Assembly (NCBI RefSeq): GCF_012985205.1
Contig: NZ_JABEKS010000003.1
Span: forward strand, 124,001 to 188,000
Length of the DNA: 64,000 nt
Direction of reading: 5' to 3'
Source: Planctomonas sp. JC2975
GTDB lineage: Bacteria > Actinomycetota > Actinomycetes > Actinomycetales > Microbacteriaceae
Numbering within the stretch: the first letter of the stretch is position 1; the number at the start of each line of letters is the position of its first letter. Of the stretch, positions 8,924 to 17,094 are shown in pieces. Under the pieces are notes generated by a model. The model made no database searches. It saw only the letters and a program-made list of their open reading frames with translations, and was not told the DNA's origin. The position numbers were made by a program, and so were the translations under genes.

Positions 8924-9223
8924 ATGGCGGGAATGCGGTACGAGTTCGAGTCGGTGCTCGTCCCCTGGGACGCGCGGCGCGAGCTGTGGGTGTTCGCCCA
9001 CGTGCCGGTCGAGATCGCCGAGGAACTGGACGACGCTCCCCTGCCCCGCGGCGGATTCAACTCCATCAAGGTGACCGCCACCCTCGGCTCGTCCAGGTGG
9101 TCGACGTCGATCTTCCCCGAGAACAACGGCACATACGCGCTCGCGATCAAGAAGGCCATCCGCACGCACGAGGGCGTCGACCTCGGCGACACCGTGCGGA
9201 TCGGCATCGAGACCGAGCTCTGA
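8924..9223 (+). CDS. DUF1905 domain protein
   Basis: A 99-residue protein matching the DUF1905 pattern: N-terminal YEFESVLVPWDARRELWVFAHVP, central GGFNSIKVTATLGSSRWSTSIFP, and a conserved YALAIKKAIRTHEGVDLGDTV near the end. The family forms a small beta-barrel, is sometimes fused to a YdeI/OmdA domain, and has no settled function. ATG 8924 begins the conserved domain; an upstream in-frame extension overlaps the terminator hairpin and is unlikely to be translated. It stands alone between two unrelated genes. The following 170 bp to 9396 contain nothing I can identify. Confidence 0.75.
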   Translation: MAGMRYEFESVLVPWDARRELWVFAHVPVEIAEELDDAPLPRGGFNSIKVTATLGSSRWSTSIFPENNGTYALAIKKAIRTHEGVDLGDTVRIGIETEL

Positions 9224-9396
9224 CGGCGGAGCGACGACCGACGGGACTCCCACGGCCGGGACGCCGACGGTCGGAGCCCTGCCGGGCACGCCGGATCCGT
9301 GTCAGGCTGTCGATCGGAACGACTGCCGCTCGTCATGGTGTCGAGGGCGCACCGAGCGGCTCGCTCACCGCGCCACGTCACGCAAGGAGGAGCACC

Positions 9397-9786
9397 ATGT
9401 CCGAGTCCATCGTCACGGGCATCCTGACCGTCGCCATCCCGACGGCGGATGCCGACACCGCACTCCGCTTCTACACCGACGTTCTCGGCCTGACGCTGGA
9501 GCGAGACCTGCCGGCCAGTTCCACCGGACCGCGCTGGGTCACCCTCGGCACGGGAGGGCCGGTCAGCGTCTCGCTGTGGGAACCGCCGGCCGGAGCGGAC
9601 TCGGTTCCGCGGCCGACGGGCATCCGTTTCGTGACGCCGGACGCCGCCGACGCCCGTCAGCGCATCGCCGCCTCCGGAGCCGAGGTCGGCGAACTGCTGC
9701 AATGGCCGGGCGTCCCTGCGATGTTCGATGCCCGCGACCTCGAGGGCAACGAGTTCGTCGTCATGGAAGCCCTGCCGCGGGGATGA
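9397..9786 (+). CDS. VOC-superfamily protein (glyoxalase/dioxygenase fold)
   Basis: A 129-residue single VOC domain with the two beta-alpha-beta-beta-beta modules: ILTVAIPTADADTALRFYTDVLGLTLE and GIRFVTPDAADARQRIAASGAEVGE, ending in ARDLEGNEFVVME with the usual metal-ligand Glu position. The N-terminal metal His is replaced (TVAIPT), so a classical divalent-metal glyoxalase activity is doubtful. A binding-protein or divergent-enzyme role is possible. ATG 9397 has an excellent AAGGAGGA Shine-Dalgarno. No operon partner. The 148 bp after it (9787-9934) show no clear signal. Confidence 0.8.
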   Translation: MSESIVTGILTVAIPTADADTALRFYTDVLGLTLERDLPASSTGPRWVTLGTGGPVSVSLWEPPAGADSVPRPTGIRFVTPDAADARQRIAASGAEVGELLQWPGVPAMFDARDLEGNEFVVMEALPRG

Positions 9787-9934
9787 GGGCGCTGCCTTGC
9801 TGCACAGGTGACAGCACGGGTGCCCGCTTGGGGGTGCGCCCGGAGGCTAGGTCTGAAGCCAGGTCTGACGCCGCGCGGAGCAGCCCGTCGACCCGCTGCG
9901 CCGACTCAAGGGGCTCGGCTCGAGTCGGGCTCCG

Positions 9935-10303
9935 TCAGTCGTTCGGCTTGATCAGGCAGAACGGATGCCCGGCCGGATCCAGGTACACCCGGAACGTCTC
10001 GTGATCCGAGCCGGTCTTGGTGGCTCCGAGCGCGAGGACCTGCTGCTCCGCGACATCCATGTCGTCGACGCGCACGTCGATGTGCATCTGCTGAGGCACA
10101 TCCTGTCCCGGCCACTGCGGTTGCCCGTAGTCGCCCTCGACCTGCTGGAACGCGAGCAGCGGACGCGAATCCGGTCCGGAGGCGAGCATCACCCACCCGG
10201 GCTCCTCTTCGACGATCTGCATCGGCAGCAGTTCCTCGTAGAACCGCGCCAACGACAGGGCGTCGGGACAATCGACGATGAGTACATCCCAGGTTCCGAT
10301 CAT
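9935..10303 (-). CDS. VOC-superfamily protein (CFP32-type)
   Basis: A 122-residue VOC domain: WDVLIVDCPDALSLARFYEELL at the start, then MHIDVRVDDMDVAEQQVLALGAT with a His at the second-module metal position, and YLDPAGHPFCLIKPND at the end. It resembles the short actinobacterial VOC proteins usually annotated as glyoxalase/bleomycin-resistance-like, and no substrate can be assigned. ATG 10303 is chosen because the fold begins at MIGTWDV; an ATG ten codons upstream adds a basic leader without homology value. It lies downstream of the ABC exporter gene only by strand order, not in an evident operon. Confidence 0.78.
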   Translation of the reverse strand: MIGTWDVLIVDCPDALSLARFYEELLPMQIVEEEPGWVMLASGPDSRPLLAFQQVEGDYGQPQWPGQDVPQQMHIDVRVDDMDVAEQQVLALGATKTGSDHETFRVYLDPAGHPFCLIKPND

Positions 10304-10394
10304 GCGCGCGACGCTACGCCCGACCGCCGACACGAGCAGCCGAGCTCTCGAGTACCGACGTCGGGGCAGCGGGTGGGGCGGCGCTGCGGCGGCG

Positions 10395-12323
10395 CTACGC
10401 CGCGGCCGTCACTTGCGCCTGCTCGTCGTAGAGACGGGCGTACTGCCCGCCGAGCCCGAGGAGCTCCGCGTGGGTGCCCTGCTCGACGACGCGTCCGTGA
10501 TCGATGACGAAGATGACGTCGGCACCGACGATCGTCGAGAGGCGGTGTGCGATCGCGAGAGTCGTGCGACCGGTGGATGCCGAATCCAGTGCCTGCTGCA
10601 CGACGCGCTCCGAGATGGTGTCGAGAGCACTCGTCGCCTCGTCGAGGATCAGCACTTCCGGATCCTTCAGCAACACCCGCGCGATCGCGATGCGCTGCTT
10701 CTCGCCGCCGGAGAGGCGGTATCCGCGTTCGCCGACGATCGTGTCGTAGCCGTCGGGGAATCCGGAGATCGTGTCGTGGATGTTCGCGGCGCGGGCGGCC
10801 GCCTCGAGTTGCTGCTGCGTGGCATCCGGTGCCGCATACCGCAGGTTCTCGGCGATGGACGCGTGGAACAGGTAGGTCTCCTGACTGACGATGCCGATGT
10901 GGTCGATGAGCGATTCGTGCTGGAGGTCGCGCACGTCCGTTCCGGCGAAGCGCACCGATCCGCCTGTCGCCTCGTACAGCCTCGGCAGGAGGTACGACAC
11001 TGTCGTCTTGCCCGCGCCGCTCGGTCCGACGAAAGCCGCGAACTGGCCGGGCTCGATCGTGAACGACACGTCGTCGAGGGTCGGGCGTTCGCCATCGCGG
11101 GCATCCGGATACCGGAAGGTCACGTCGCGGAACTCGATCCGGCCGGCTCCGTCGCCCCGCGCGACGGAAACGGCGTCCGCACGGTCGGCGATCGCGGGCT
11201 CGAGGTCGAGGTATTCGAAGATGCGGGCGAACAGCGCACCCGACGTCTGCAGGTTGAGCGCGGTCTGCATGATGCCCATCAGCGGGAACAGCAGGCGCGC
11301 CTGCACCGTCGTGAACGCCACGATCGTGCCGGCCGTGATGTCGACAGCGCCACGACCGAGCAGCCACGCGGAGACGAGGTAGACGATCGCAGGGATCGAG
11401 GACAGGAAGATGTGCACCATCGCGAAGAACCACTGGCCGCTCATGGTCTCCTTCACCTGAAGGGCGACCTGGGTCTCGTTCTCATCCGAGTACCGGGCTG
11501 TCTCGAAGCGCTGCCGGTTGAAGCTCTTGGAGAGCAGGATGCCCGACACGCTCAGCGTCTCCTGCGTGATCGCAGTCATGTCGGAGAGCGACTCCTGGGT
11601 GGCCGTCGCGATGCGCGCACGCACCTGCCCGACCCGTCGCTGGGCGATCACGAGGAACGGCATCAGCACGACGGCGATGAGCGTGAGCTGCCAGTTGAGC
11701 AGGAGCATCGCGACGAAGGCGGCGATCACCGTGACGATGTTGCCGAGCACGCTGGAGACCGTGTTCGACAGCACGCCGGCGACACCGCCGACGTCGTTCT
11801 GCAGTCGGGACTGGATGACGCCGGTCTTCGTCCGCGTGAAGAAGTTGAGTTCCATGGACTGCAGGTGGCGGAAGAGCTTCACCCGGAGCCCGCCCATCAC
11901 CTTGTTGCCGACGGTGGCGGTGAGGTAGGTCTGCCACACGCCGAGTCCGCTCGTGGCGAGGTAGACCACGATGATGGCGACGACGAGCGAGACGGTCACG
12001 GCCATGTTCGGAGCTCCCGACTTGGGGAACAATCCGTCGTCGAACACCTGCTGCGTGAGCAGCGGCGGCACGACGGACAGCGCCGCCGACACGAGGACGA
12101 GCACCACCGTCACCGACAGCGCCACCTTGTGCGGCGCGAACAGCTGTGCCACCCTGCGCATCAGGTGCGGAATCTTCGGTGCCTGGGCGTTCCTGGCCTT
12201 CTGCGCGGCGATGTCACCCCGCACGACGCCTGCGCCGCCGTGACCCCCGCCACCGTGGCCTCCAGTGCGGCCACCGCGTGGACCACCGGCGCTCGGACCG
12301 CGTCTGGGTCCCATTCCACTCAT
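10395..12323 (-). CDS. ABC exporter, fused permease-ATPase (multidrug/lipid type)
   Basis: A 642-residue half-transporter. A Gly/His-rich N-terminal tail (residues 10-35) is followed by six transmembrane helices to about residue 370. The nucleotide-binding domain then shows Walker A GPSGAGKTT, signature LSGGEKQR, Walker B ILDEATSALD and the switch His in IAHRLST. Such proteins work as homodimers exporting drugs, lipids or peptides. ATG 12323 has GAGGAG upstream. The GGHGGGGHGG stretch before the first helix is unusual and could bind metal. It diverges from the DHA2 pump across 280 bp containing CGATATATCG, so both exporters may share a regulator. Confidence 0.87.
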   Translation of the reverse strand: MSGMGPRRGPSAGGPRGGRTGGHGGGGHGGAGVVRGDIAAQKARNAQAPKIPHLMRRVAQLFAPHKVALSVTVVLVLVSAALSVVPPLLTQQVFDDGLFPKSGAPNMAVTVSLVVAIIVVYLATSGLGVWQTYLTATVGNKVMGGLRVKLFRHLQSMELNFFTRTKTGVIQSRLQNDVGGVAGVLSNTVSSVLGNIVTVIAAFVAMLLLNWQLTLIAVVLMPFLVIAQRRVGQVRARIATATQESLSDMTAITQETLSVSGILLSKSFNRQRFETARYSDENETQVALQVKETMSGQWFFAMVHIFLSSIPAIVYLVSAWLLGRGAVDITAGTIVAFTTVQARLLFPLMGIMQTALNLQTSGALFARIFEYLDLEPAIADRADAVSVARGDGAGRIEFRDVTFRYPDARDGERPTLDDVSFTIEPGQFAAFVGPSGAGKTTVSYLLPRLYEATGGSVRFAGTDVRDLQHESLIDHIGIVSQETYLFHASIAENLRYAAPDATQQQLEAAARAANIHDTISGFPDGYDTIVGERGYRLSGGEKQRIAIARVLLKDPEVLILDEATSALDTISERVVQQALDSASTGRTTLAIAHRLSTIVGADVIFVIDHGRVVEQGTHAELLGLGGQYARLYDEQAQVTAAA

Positions 12324-12409
12324 GCGTGACTCCTCGGTTGAACGAATGTCTGCGGCACGGCTGATTCCGTCAGGTCGCCGACCCAGTCATCCGCACAAGA
12401 GACTATCAA

Positions 12410-12419
12410 CGATATATCG
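12410..12419. promoter_or_regulatory. Perfect palindrome CGATATATCG between two divergent exporters
   Basis: A perfect 10-bp palindrome in an AT-rich patch of the ABC/MFS divergent region. It is flanked by a wider inverted pair, ACAAG (12395-12399) and CTTGT (12420-12424). It looks like an operator for a local repressor, but no regulator gene is adjacent. A strong AAAGGAG at 12525-12531 lies ~75 bp before the MFS start and has no suitable start codon. The rest of 12324-12603 shows nothing else. Confidence 0.4.
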
Positions 12420-12603
12420 CTTGTGGATATTCCGGATGCTGTACACCCTGCTCCGCCATCGTCGCCACAGGCACCGACATCCGCCGCTCGGGTCGCACTC
12501 TGTTCTCACACGGGCGGATCGAGAAAGGAGGTGCGACCTGAACAGGGCGGAGCAAGTCAGCACCGAGGGTGCGCTCGCGCGATCGACGTGATCCACTTGT
12601 CGA

Positions 12604-14184
12604 GTGACGGACAACTCGCCTCAGGCGCCCGCCGGCCGTGCCGGCTCGTTCTCCCTCTCACCCGATCCGACAGGGACAACGGTGAGCAAGCGTGCCTGGT
12701 GGGCACTCGTCGTGCTGCTGGCCGGCATGGCTATGGCGTTGCTCGACACCAGCATCGTGAACGTCGCGCTGCAGACGATCCGCACGAGCCTGGACGCGGA
12801 CGAAGCGACGCTGTCCTGGGTCATCTCCGGATACGCGCTCGCGTTCGGTCTCCTGCTCATCCCCGCCGGACGCTTCGGCGACCGCTTCGGACACAAATGG
12901 ATCTTCATCGTCGGCGTCGCGATGTTCACGCTCGCCAGCGTGTGGTGCGGTTTCGCGCAGTCGAGCACCGAGCTCGTCGTCGCACGCGTGGTGCAGGGCA
13001 TCGGCGGCGGCATCTATGTGCCTGCCGTCGCATCCCTCATCCAGCTGATGTTCCCGGCGCGAATCCGCGGCCGGGCGTTCGGCGTGATGGGTGCCGTGAT
13101 CGGCATCTCGACGGCGCTCGGTCCGCTCATCGGCGGGTTGCTCATCCAGGCATTCGGTGAGACGGAGGGATGGCGTTCCATCTTCTTCGTGAACGCGCCG
13201 ATCGGCGTGCTCACCGTGATCGCCGCCTTCCTCCTGGTGCCGGGCGGCGCGGAGGGCAAGCGCCTGTCGACGGATGCCGTCGGCCTCCTCCTCGCGATCG
13301 CCGGCCTCGTCGCGCTGCTCGTGCCGCTCATCGAGGGCGAGGACCAGGGCTGGCCGCTCTGGACCTGGCTCAGCCTGATCGGCGGCGCCGTGCTGCTGGT
13401 GCTCTTCGCGTTCTGGGAGCGGCACGTCGCCACCACGAAGGCAGAGCCGCTGGTTCCGCCGCACCTGTTCTCGCATCCGCAGTTCACCGGCGGCGTGCTC
13501 CTCGCGTTCGTGTACTTCGCGGCCTTCACCGGCATCTTCTTCACCATCTCGCTGCTCTGGCAGGCGGGTCTGCAGCACACGGCGCTCGAGTCGGGCCTCG
13601 TCTCGCTGCCGTTCTCGATCGGCAGCATCGTGGGAGCTGCGCTGAGCGATCCGCTGGCGCAGCGGCTGGGACGCAACGTGCTCAGCCTCGGCACCGGGCT
13701 TGTCGCGCTCGGCCTCATCACGCTGTGGCTGATCTTCTGGCTGGCGCCGACGGAGGACCTCGTCAGCTGGGATCTGCTGCTGCCGCTCCTCGTCGCCGGC
13801 TTCGGCAGCGGACTCTTCATCGCTCCGAACGCCCGCTTCATCGTCGCCACAGTGGACAACTCAGAGGCCGGTGCCGCGAGCGGCGTCATCCAGACCATGC
13901 AGCGCATCGGGGCGGCCGTCGGCATCGCCATTACGGGCAGCGTGCTCTTCGCCCAGCTGCCTTCATCGTTCGCGCCGAGCACGGCAAAAGCCGCCGAGAT
14001 CGCCCAGCAGCACGCGGCGGGCGGTGCCGAGGCGATCAAGCAGGCGATCCAGCAGTATGTCGACCACGCGCTCGCCGTCGCGTTCGGCGACGGGGCGGCG
14101 CTCGCCATGCTGACGAGTGCGACCTTCGCCGTCGCGGCCTTCCTGCTCGTGTTCGCGCTGCCGAAGAAGGTGAGCCTGCAGTAG
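12604..14184 (+). CDS. DHA2-family MFS drug:proton antiporter (EmrB/QacA type, 14 TM)
   Basis: A 526-residue membrane protein with about 14 helices. MFS motifs are visible: LDTSIVNVAL in helix 1 (DHA2 motif D1), RFGDRFGHKW between helices 2 and 3 (motif A), and GAVIGISTALGPLIGG in helix 5 (antiporter motif C). It is predicted to expel cationic or amphipathic drugs using the proton gradient. GTG 12604 was taken, but there is no convincing Shine-Dalgarno; a GTG at 12681, just before the first helix, is a real alternative. It converges on the next MFS gene. Confidence 0.87.
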   Translation: MTDNSPQAPAGRAGSFSLSPDPTGTTVSKRAWWALVVLLAGMAMALLDTSIVNVALQTIRTSLDADEATLSWVISGYALAFGLLLIPAGRFGDRFGHKWIFIVGVAMFTLASVWCGFAQSSTELVVARVVQGIGGGIYVPAVASLIQLMFPARIRGRAFGVMGAVIGISTALGPLIGGLLIQAFGETEGWRSIFFVNAPIGVLTVIAAFLLVPGGAEGKRLSTDAVGLLLAIAGLVALLVPLIEGEDQGWPLWTWLSLIGGAVLLVLFAFWERHVATTKAEPLVPPHLFSHPQFTGGVLLAFVYFAAFTGIFFTISLLWQAGLQHTALESGLVSLPFSIGSIVGAALSDPLAQRLGRNVLSLGTGLVALGLITLWLIFWLAPTEDLVSWDLLLPLLVAGFGSGLFIAPNARFIVATVDNSEAGAASGVIQTMQRIGAAVGIAITGSVLFAQLPSSFAPSTAKAAEIAQQHAAGGAEAIKQAIQQYVDHALAVAFGDGAALAMLTSATFAVAAFLLVFALPKKVSLQ

Positions 14185-14239
14185 TCCGCGCCCAGACCGG
14201 ATCCCGTGACGCCCGGCCCGGGCAAGGCGGTCCGTCGGA

Positions 14240-14289
14240 GACGGCGGGAACGTCAGGCTCGCGGGACGGCGGGAACGTCAGGCTCGCGG
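14240..14289. repeat. Exact tandem duplication of a 25-bp unit over an MFS stop codon
   Basis: The 25-bp unit at 14240-14264 (begins GACGGCGGGAACG, ends GGCTCGCGG) is repeated without change at 14265-14289, with a partial third copy (ACGGCGAGGTCGCGG) from 14290. The second copy contains the end and stop codon (14278-14280) of the reverse-strand MFS gene, so the duplication copied that gene's last codons and stop into the intergenic space. It lies between converging genes. Confidence 0.85.
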
Positions 14290-15498
14290 AACGGCGAGGT
14301 CGCGGGTGTCGGGGGCCGAGACGACGGGCATCCGCCGCTTCAGGAATCCGAGGAGGAACAGCGCCAAGGCGATCAGGCTGACCACGGCGCCGGTGATCGG
14401 CACCAGCAAAGGGCCGGCCACGCCGAGCGATGCGTTCCCGAGCGGTGGCGCGATGGCGATGCCGAGGTACATCGCCGTCGAGTACCAGGCCATCGTCTGC
14501 TGAGCGCTCTGCGGATCGATGGAGACCAGACGGTGCTGCACCGGGATCGTGAGCCCGGCCACGACCACACCCCACACGGCGAACACCGCGACGGATGCCG
14601 CGAAGGACCACTCGAAGCACGCCAGCGCCACCAGCGCGATCGTCTGCACGATCAGCGCGATCGTGGCCGTGACGCCACTGCCGTATCGGTCTGTCACGCG
14701 ACCGGCGAACGCGTTGCCGATGACACCCGCGACGCCGTAGACGAGCAGCAGCACGGCGAGCAGGGCCCCTGATCCGGCGGTCGCGTCGCGGACCACCTCG
14801 GCGGAGAAGATGTACACGACGTTGAAGCTCGCCGTCGCGAAGAGCGCCGCACCGAGCGCGGCGAGAACGCGAACGTCGGCCAGCACCCGCAGCCGCCGCG
14901 CAAGGCTGATCGACGCAGCCCGCTGCACCCCGCGGAACAGCGGAAGGATCAGCACTGTGGTCACCGCCCCTATGACGGCCAGGGCCCACATCGGGGCACG
15001 CCAACCGGCAGCGCTGCCCAGCGCCGTTCCGAACGGCGAGCCGATCGCGACGGCCAGCGTGAAGCCTGCGCCGACCATGGCGAGCGCCCGCCCCCTGCGC
15101 TCGGGCGGAACGATCGTGGCCGCGACCGCACTGGCCGTCGGCACCAGCGCCGCCCCGCCGACGGCGGCGATCACGCGCGCGATGACGAAGTCGGTCAACG
15201 AGGTGCTGAGGGCTGCAATGACGACACCGGCAGTGAAGAGCAGGGCTCCGGAGGCCATCAGCAGCCCTCGCGGCACCCGCGACAACGCGAACGCGACGAC
15301 CGGCGAGGCGACGGCGACGATGAGCGCGTAAACGGTGATCGAGTAGCTGACGGATGCCTGGCTCGCGCCGAGACCAGCGGCGATCTGCGGCAGCAATCCG
15401 GCGATGACGAACGCATTCGTCCCGACGGCGAAGAGACCGAGCATGAGGACGAGGAGTCGGATGGTCGAACCGCGATAGGATTGTTCGATGACGGTCAT
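14278..15498 (-). CDS. DHA1-family MFS transporter (Cml/CmlR-like efflux)
   Basis: A 406-residue, 12-helix MFS protein. Helix 1 reads LLVLMLGLFAVGTNAFVIAGLLP, a pattern typical of actinobacterial chloramphenicol-resistance-like and arabinose-efflux permeases, and AFALSRVPRG marks the helix 2-3 loop. ATG 15498 (MTVIEQSYRG) was chosen over longer forms because it starts just inside the divergent control region and directly precedes helix 1. The gene is divergent from an ArsR-type regulator, with two GTTCGA/TCGAAC inverted pairs around its start, so that regulator probably represses it. The substrate is unknown. Confidence 0.85.
   Translation of the reverse strand: MTVIEQSYRGSTIRLLVLMLGLFAVGTNAFVIAGLLPQIAAGLGASQASVSYSITVYALIVAVASPVVAFALSRVPRGLLMASGALLFTAGVVIAALSTSLTDFVIARVIAAVGGAALVPTASAVAATIVPPERRGRALAMVGAGFTLAVAIGSPFGTALGSAAGWRAPMWALAVIGAVTTVLILPLFRGVQRAASISLARRLRVLADVRVLAALGAALFATASFNVVYIFSAEVVRDATAGSGALLAVLLLVYGVAGVIGNAFAGRVTDRYGSGVTATIALIVQTIALVALACFEWSFAASVAVFAVWGVVVAGLTIPVQHRLVSIDPQSAQQTMAWYSTAMYLGIAIAPPLGNASLGVAGPLLVPITGAVVSLIALALFLLGFLKRRMPVVSAPDTRDLAVPRA
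15465..15488. promoter_or_regulatory. Distal operator half-site pair TCGAAC...GTTCGA
   Basis: TCGAAC at 15465-15470 and GTTCGA at 15483-15488 are complementary hexamers separated by 12 bp inside the first codons of the MFS gene. They repeat in inverted order the hexamers of the main site at 15519-15536. They may allow a looped or cooperative repressor complex. Confidence 0.4.
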
Positions 15499-15518
15499 AC
15501 TGTCACGATAGACCAACT

Positions 15519-15536
15519 GTTCGATGATTGTCGAAC
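15519..15536. promoter_or_regulatory. Operator candidate GTTCGA-N6-TCGAAC for the ArsR-type regulator
   Basis: A perfect 6-bp inverted repeat with a 6-bp spacer, 21 bp from the MFS start and 45 bp before the preferred start of the regulator. The geometry suits a winged-helix ArsR dimer repressing both genes. The site covers the ATG at 15524, which argues for the later GTG start of the regulator. Confidence 0.55.
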
Positions 15537-15580
15537 TATTTGAGGATTCGACGATCGCACCCCTGTATTTGGAGGGCATC

Positions 15581-15955
15581 GTGCCCGCACGCGAACCCGA
15601 CGGATCCGGCAAGTCCGTGCAGACATCCGACACCTCGCACCTCGACCAGCCGATCGAGAACTATCCGGTCCCCGACCTGGCCGACGTGCAGCTGGTGGAG
15701 GTGCTGCGCGCGCTGGGCGATCCGATCCGGCTGGAGATGGTCCGCCGTCTGGCCGACGGCGCGCCGCGCCCCAAGTCGGAGCTGGTCGGCGAATTCACCG
15801 TGCAGAAGTCCACGCTCTCCCACCACTTCAAGACGCTGCGCGAGTGCGGCCTCACGAGATGGACGGTCAACGGGCGCACGCACGCGATCGAGCTCCGCCG
15901 AGCCGAGCTCGATGCACGGTTCCCCGGCCTGATCGAGTCGCTGCTCACGGACTGA
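15581..15955 (+). CDS. ArsR-family winged-helix regulator
   Basis: A 124-residue regulator with a typical ArsR/HTH_20 domain: VLRALGDPIRLEMVRRLADG, then VQKSTLSHHFKTLRECGLTRW as recognition helix and wing. No Cys or His metal-binding motif is visible, so it is more likely a small-molecule-responsive or ligand-free repressor than a metal sensor. GTG 15581 is supported by GGAGGG just upstream; the earlier ATG at 15524 overlaps the probable operator. It is divergent from an MFS efflux gene, the usual local-repressor arrangement. Confidence 0.8.
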   Translation: MPAREPDGSGKSVQTSDTSHLDQPIENYPVPDLADVQLVEVLRALGDPIRLEMVRRLADGAPRPKSELVGEFTVQKSTLSHHFKTLRECGLTRWTVNGRTHAIELRRAELDARFPGLIESLLTD

Positions 15956-15959
15956 GCCA

Positions 15960-15989
15960 CCGGCGAGCCGTCCGGCGGGCTTTCGCCGG
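15960..15989. terminator. Hairpin between the ArsR gene and the CE7 esterase
   Basis: CCGGCGA (15960-15966) pairs with TCGCCGG (15983-15989), with a GC-rich loop that can itself pair. It begins 5 bp after the regulator stop, at a convergent junction. A short TTT precedes the right arm. Likely terminator. Confidence 0.45.
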
Positions 15990-16013
15990 TCCCGGCGGCG
16001 CTCGTCGACGCCG

Positions 16014-17021
16014 TCAGACCCGCGCGAAGTCCGCGAGGAACCCGGCGACCGCGTCTTCGCGGCCGGAGGCGTCGCATCCGTCGCCGCCCGCGCAGTGGCC
16101 GTGCGGCAGCACGTGCACCCAGGTCGGCCCGCCGAGCGCGTTGGCCACGGCGAATTGCCCCTGGGGAGGAACACTCGGATCCGCCAATGCCGGCAGCACC
16201 AGCACGGGCGCGCTCACCCGCAGGGCGGCGGTGGCGGCATCCGCATAGCGCAGCGTCTCCATGGCCTCCGGATGCTCCACGAGGTACTCGCGCACCACCC
16301 CCGCCGACCCCGTGCTCCGCACGGCGACCCGCAGCGGATGGTTCCCGAAGCTCGGCACCTCGAGCACGCCGGCAGAGAACCGATCCCCGAACGCCAGGGC
16401 GAGCGTGCCGATGCCGCCGCCGAAGCTCCCCCCGATGTAGACCGGAGCGCCGAGGCCCGGGAAGAGCATCCGCAGCACGCGGGCACTGATCCAGGTGTCG
16501 ACGACCGACCCGATGTGGCTGTACTCGCGCGGCGAGCGGATGCCCCACAGCACGTGATGCAGGCCCGTCTCGCCGCCGACACCCTCGACCTCGCTCCTGG
16601 TCGGAAGTCCGCGCGCGACGGGGAACACCGCCACCGCATCCGCAGGGATGTCGGACACGTCGGGAGCATCCCGGCCACCGTATCCGTGTCCGACGACGAA
16701 CCCCCGGGCGGGCGCAGCCCCGCCGCGCGGACGGGTCACCCAGCCGCCGATCCAGAGCCCGTCGAGGCTGCGGAACTGCAGGTCGGCGACCTCGACCCCC
16801 GGCGCATCAGGGAGCGGCGACCACGCACCCACGCCGATCGCCAGCTCGATGGCATCCGCCTCAGCTGCGATGCCGGCCCAGAACGCGTCGAAGTCGCGCG
16901 GCTCCTCCGGCGTTCCCACCTCGAGCAGGCCGCCGAGCGTGTAGCCGTGCGTCGGATCGAATCCGAACCGCTCGGCCATGGGCGGCGCGACCGTCGCACC
17001 GGTTCGTCGTCTGTCGTTCAC
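16014..17021 (-). CDS. CE7-family acetyl esterase (acetylxylan esterase/cephalosporin C deacetylase-like)
   Basis: A 335-residue alpha/beta hydrolase of the AXE1 (CE7) type. The N-terminus has DFDAFWAGIAAEA, the usual CE7 opening. Next come GFVVGHGYGGRDAPD as oxyanion region, IGGSFGGGIG with the nucleophile Ser, and LPALADPSVPPQGQFAVANAL carrying the catalytic Asp; PHGHCAG supplies the His. Expected to remove acetyl groups from oligosaccharides taken up from plant xylan. No signal peptide is seen, so it acts inside the cell. GTG 17021 has GGGAGG eight bases upstream; ATG 16979 is an alternative. It sits 73 bp after the amidohydrolase gene on the same strand, a likely operon, and a paralogue lies at 32.0 kb. 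Confidence 0.83.
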   Translation of the reverse strand: MNDRRRTGATVAPPMAERFGFDPTHGYTLGGLLEVGTPEEPRDFDAFWAGIAAEADAIELAIGVGAWSPLPDAPGVEVADLQFRSLDGLWIGGWVTRPRGGAAPARGFVVGHGYGGRDAPDVSDIPADAVAVFPVARGLPTRSEVEGVGGETGLHHVLWGIRSPREYSHIGSVVDTWISARVLRMLFPGLGAPVYIGGSFGGGIGTLALAFGDRFSAGVLEVPSFGNHPLRVAVRSTGSAGVVREYLVEHPEAMETLRYADAATAALRVSAPVLVLPALADPSVPPQGQFAVANALGGPTWVHVLPHGHCAGGDGCDASGREDAVAGFLADFARV

Positions 17022-17094
17022 GTGTCGTGCCTCCCGTTCCGGACGGCGTCCCGTGCCGTCGACTGCCGCGCGGCCGGTCGTCCGACCCGCCACC

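Noticed and set aside
6184-9702. A 1172-codon reverse-strand open frame
   Set aside because: It runs antisense through the DUF606 transporter, the aminotransferase and the VOC gene, all with clear family motifs. It is a high-GC shadow frame.
12525-12600. Strong AAAGGAGG as a start signal for a small gene or longer MFS protein
   Set aside because: No ATG, GTG or TTG at suitable distance in a sensible frame; the MFS frame starts later.
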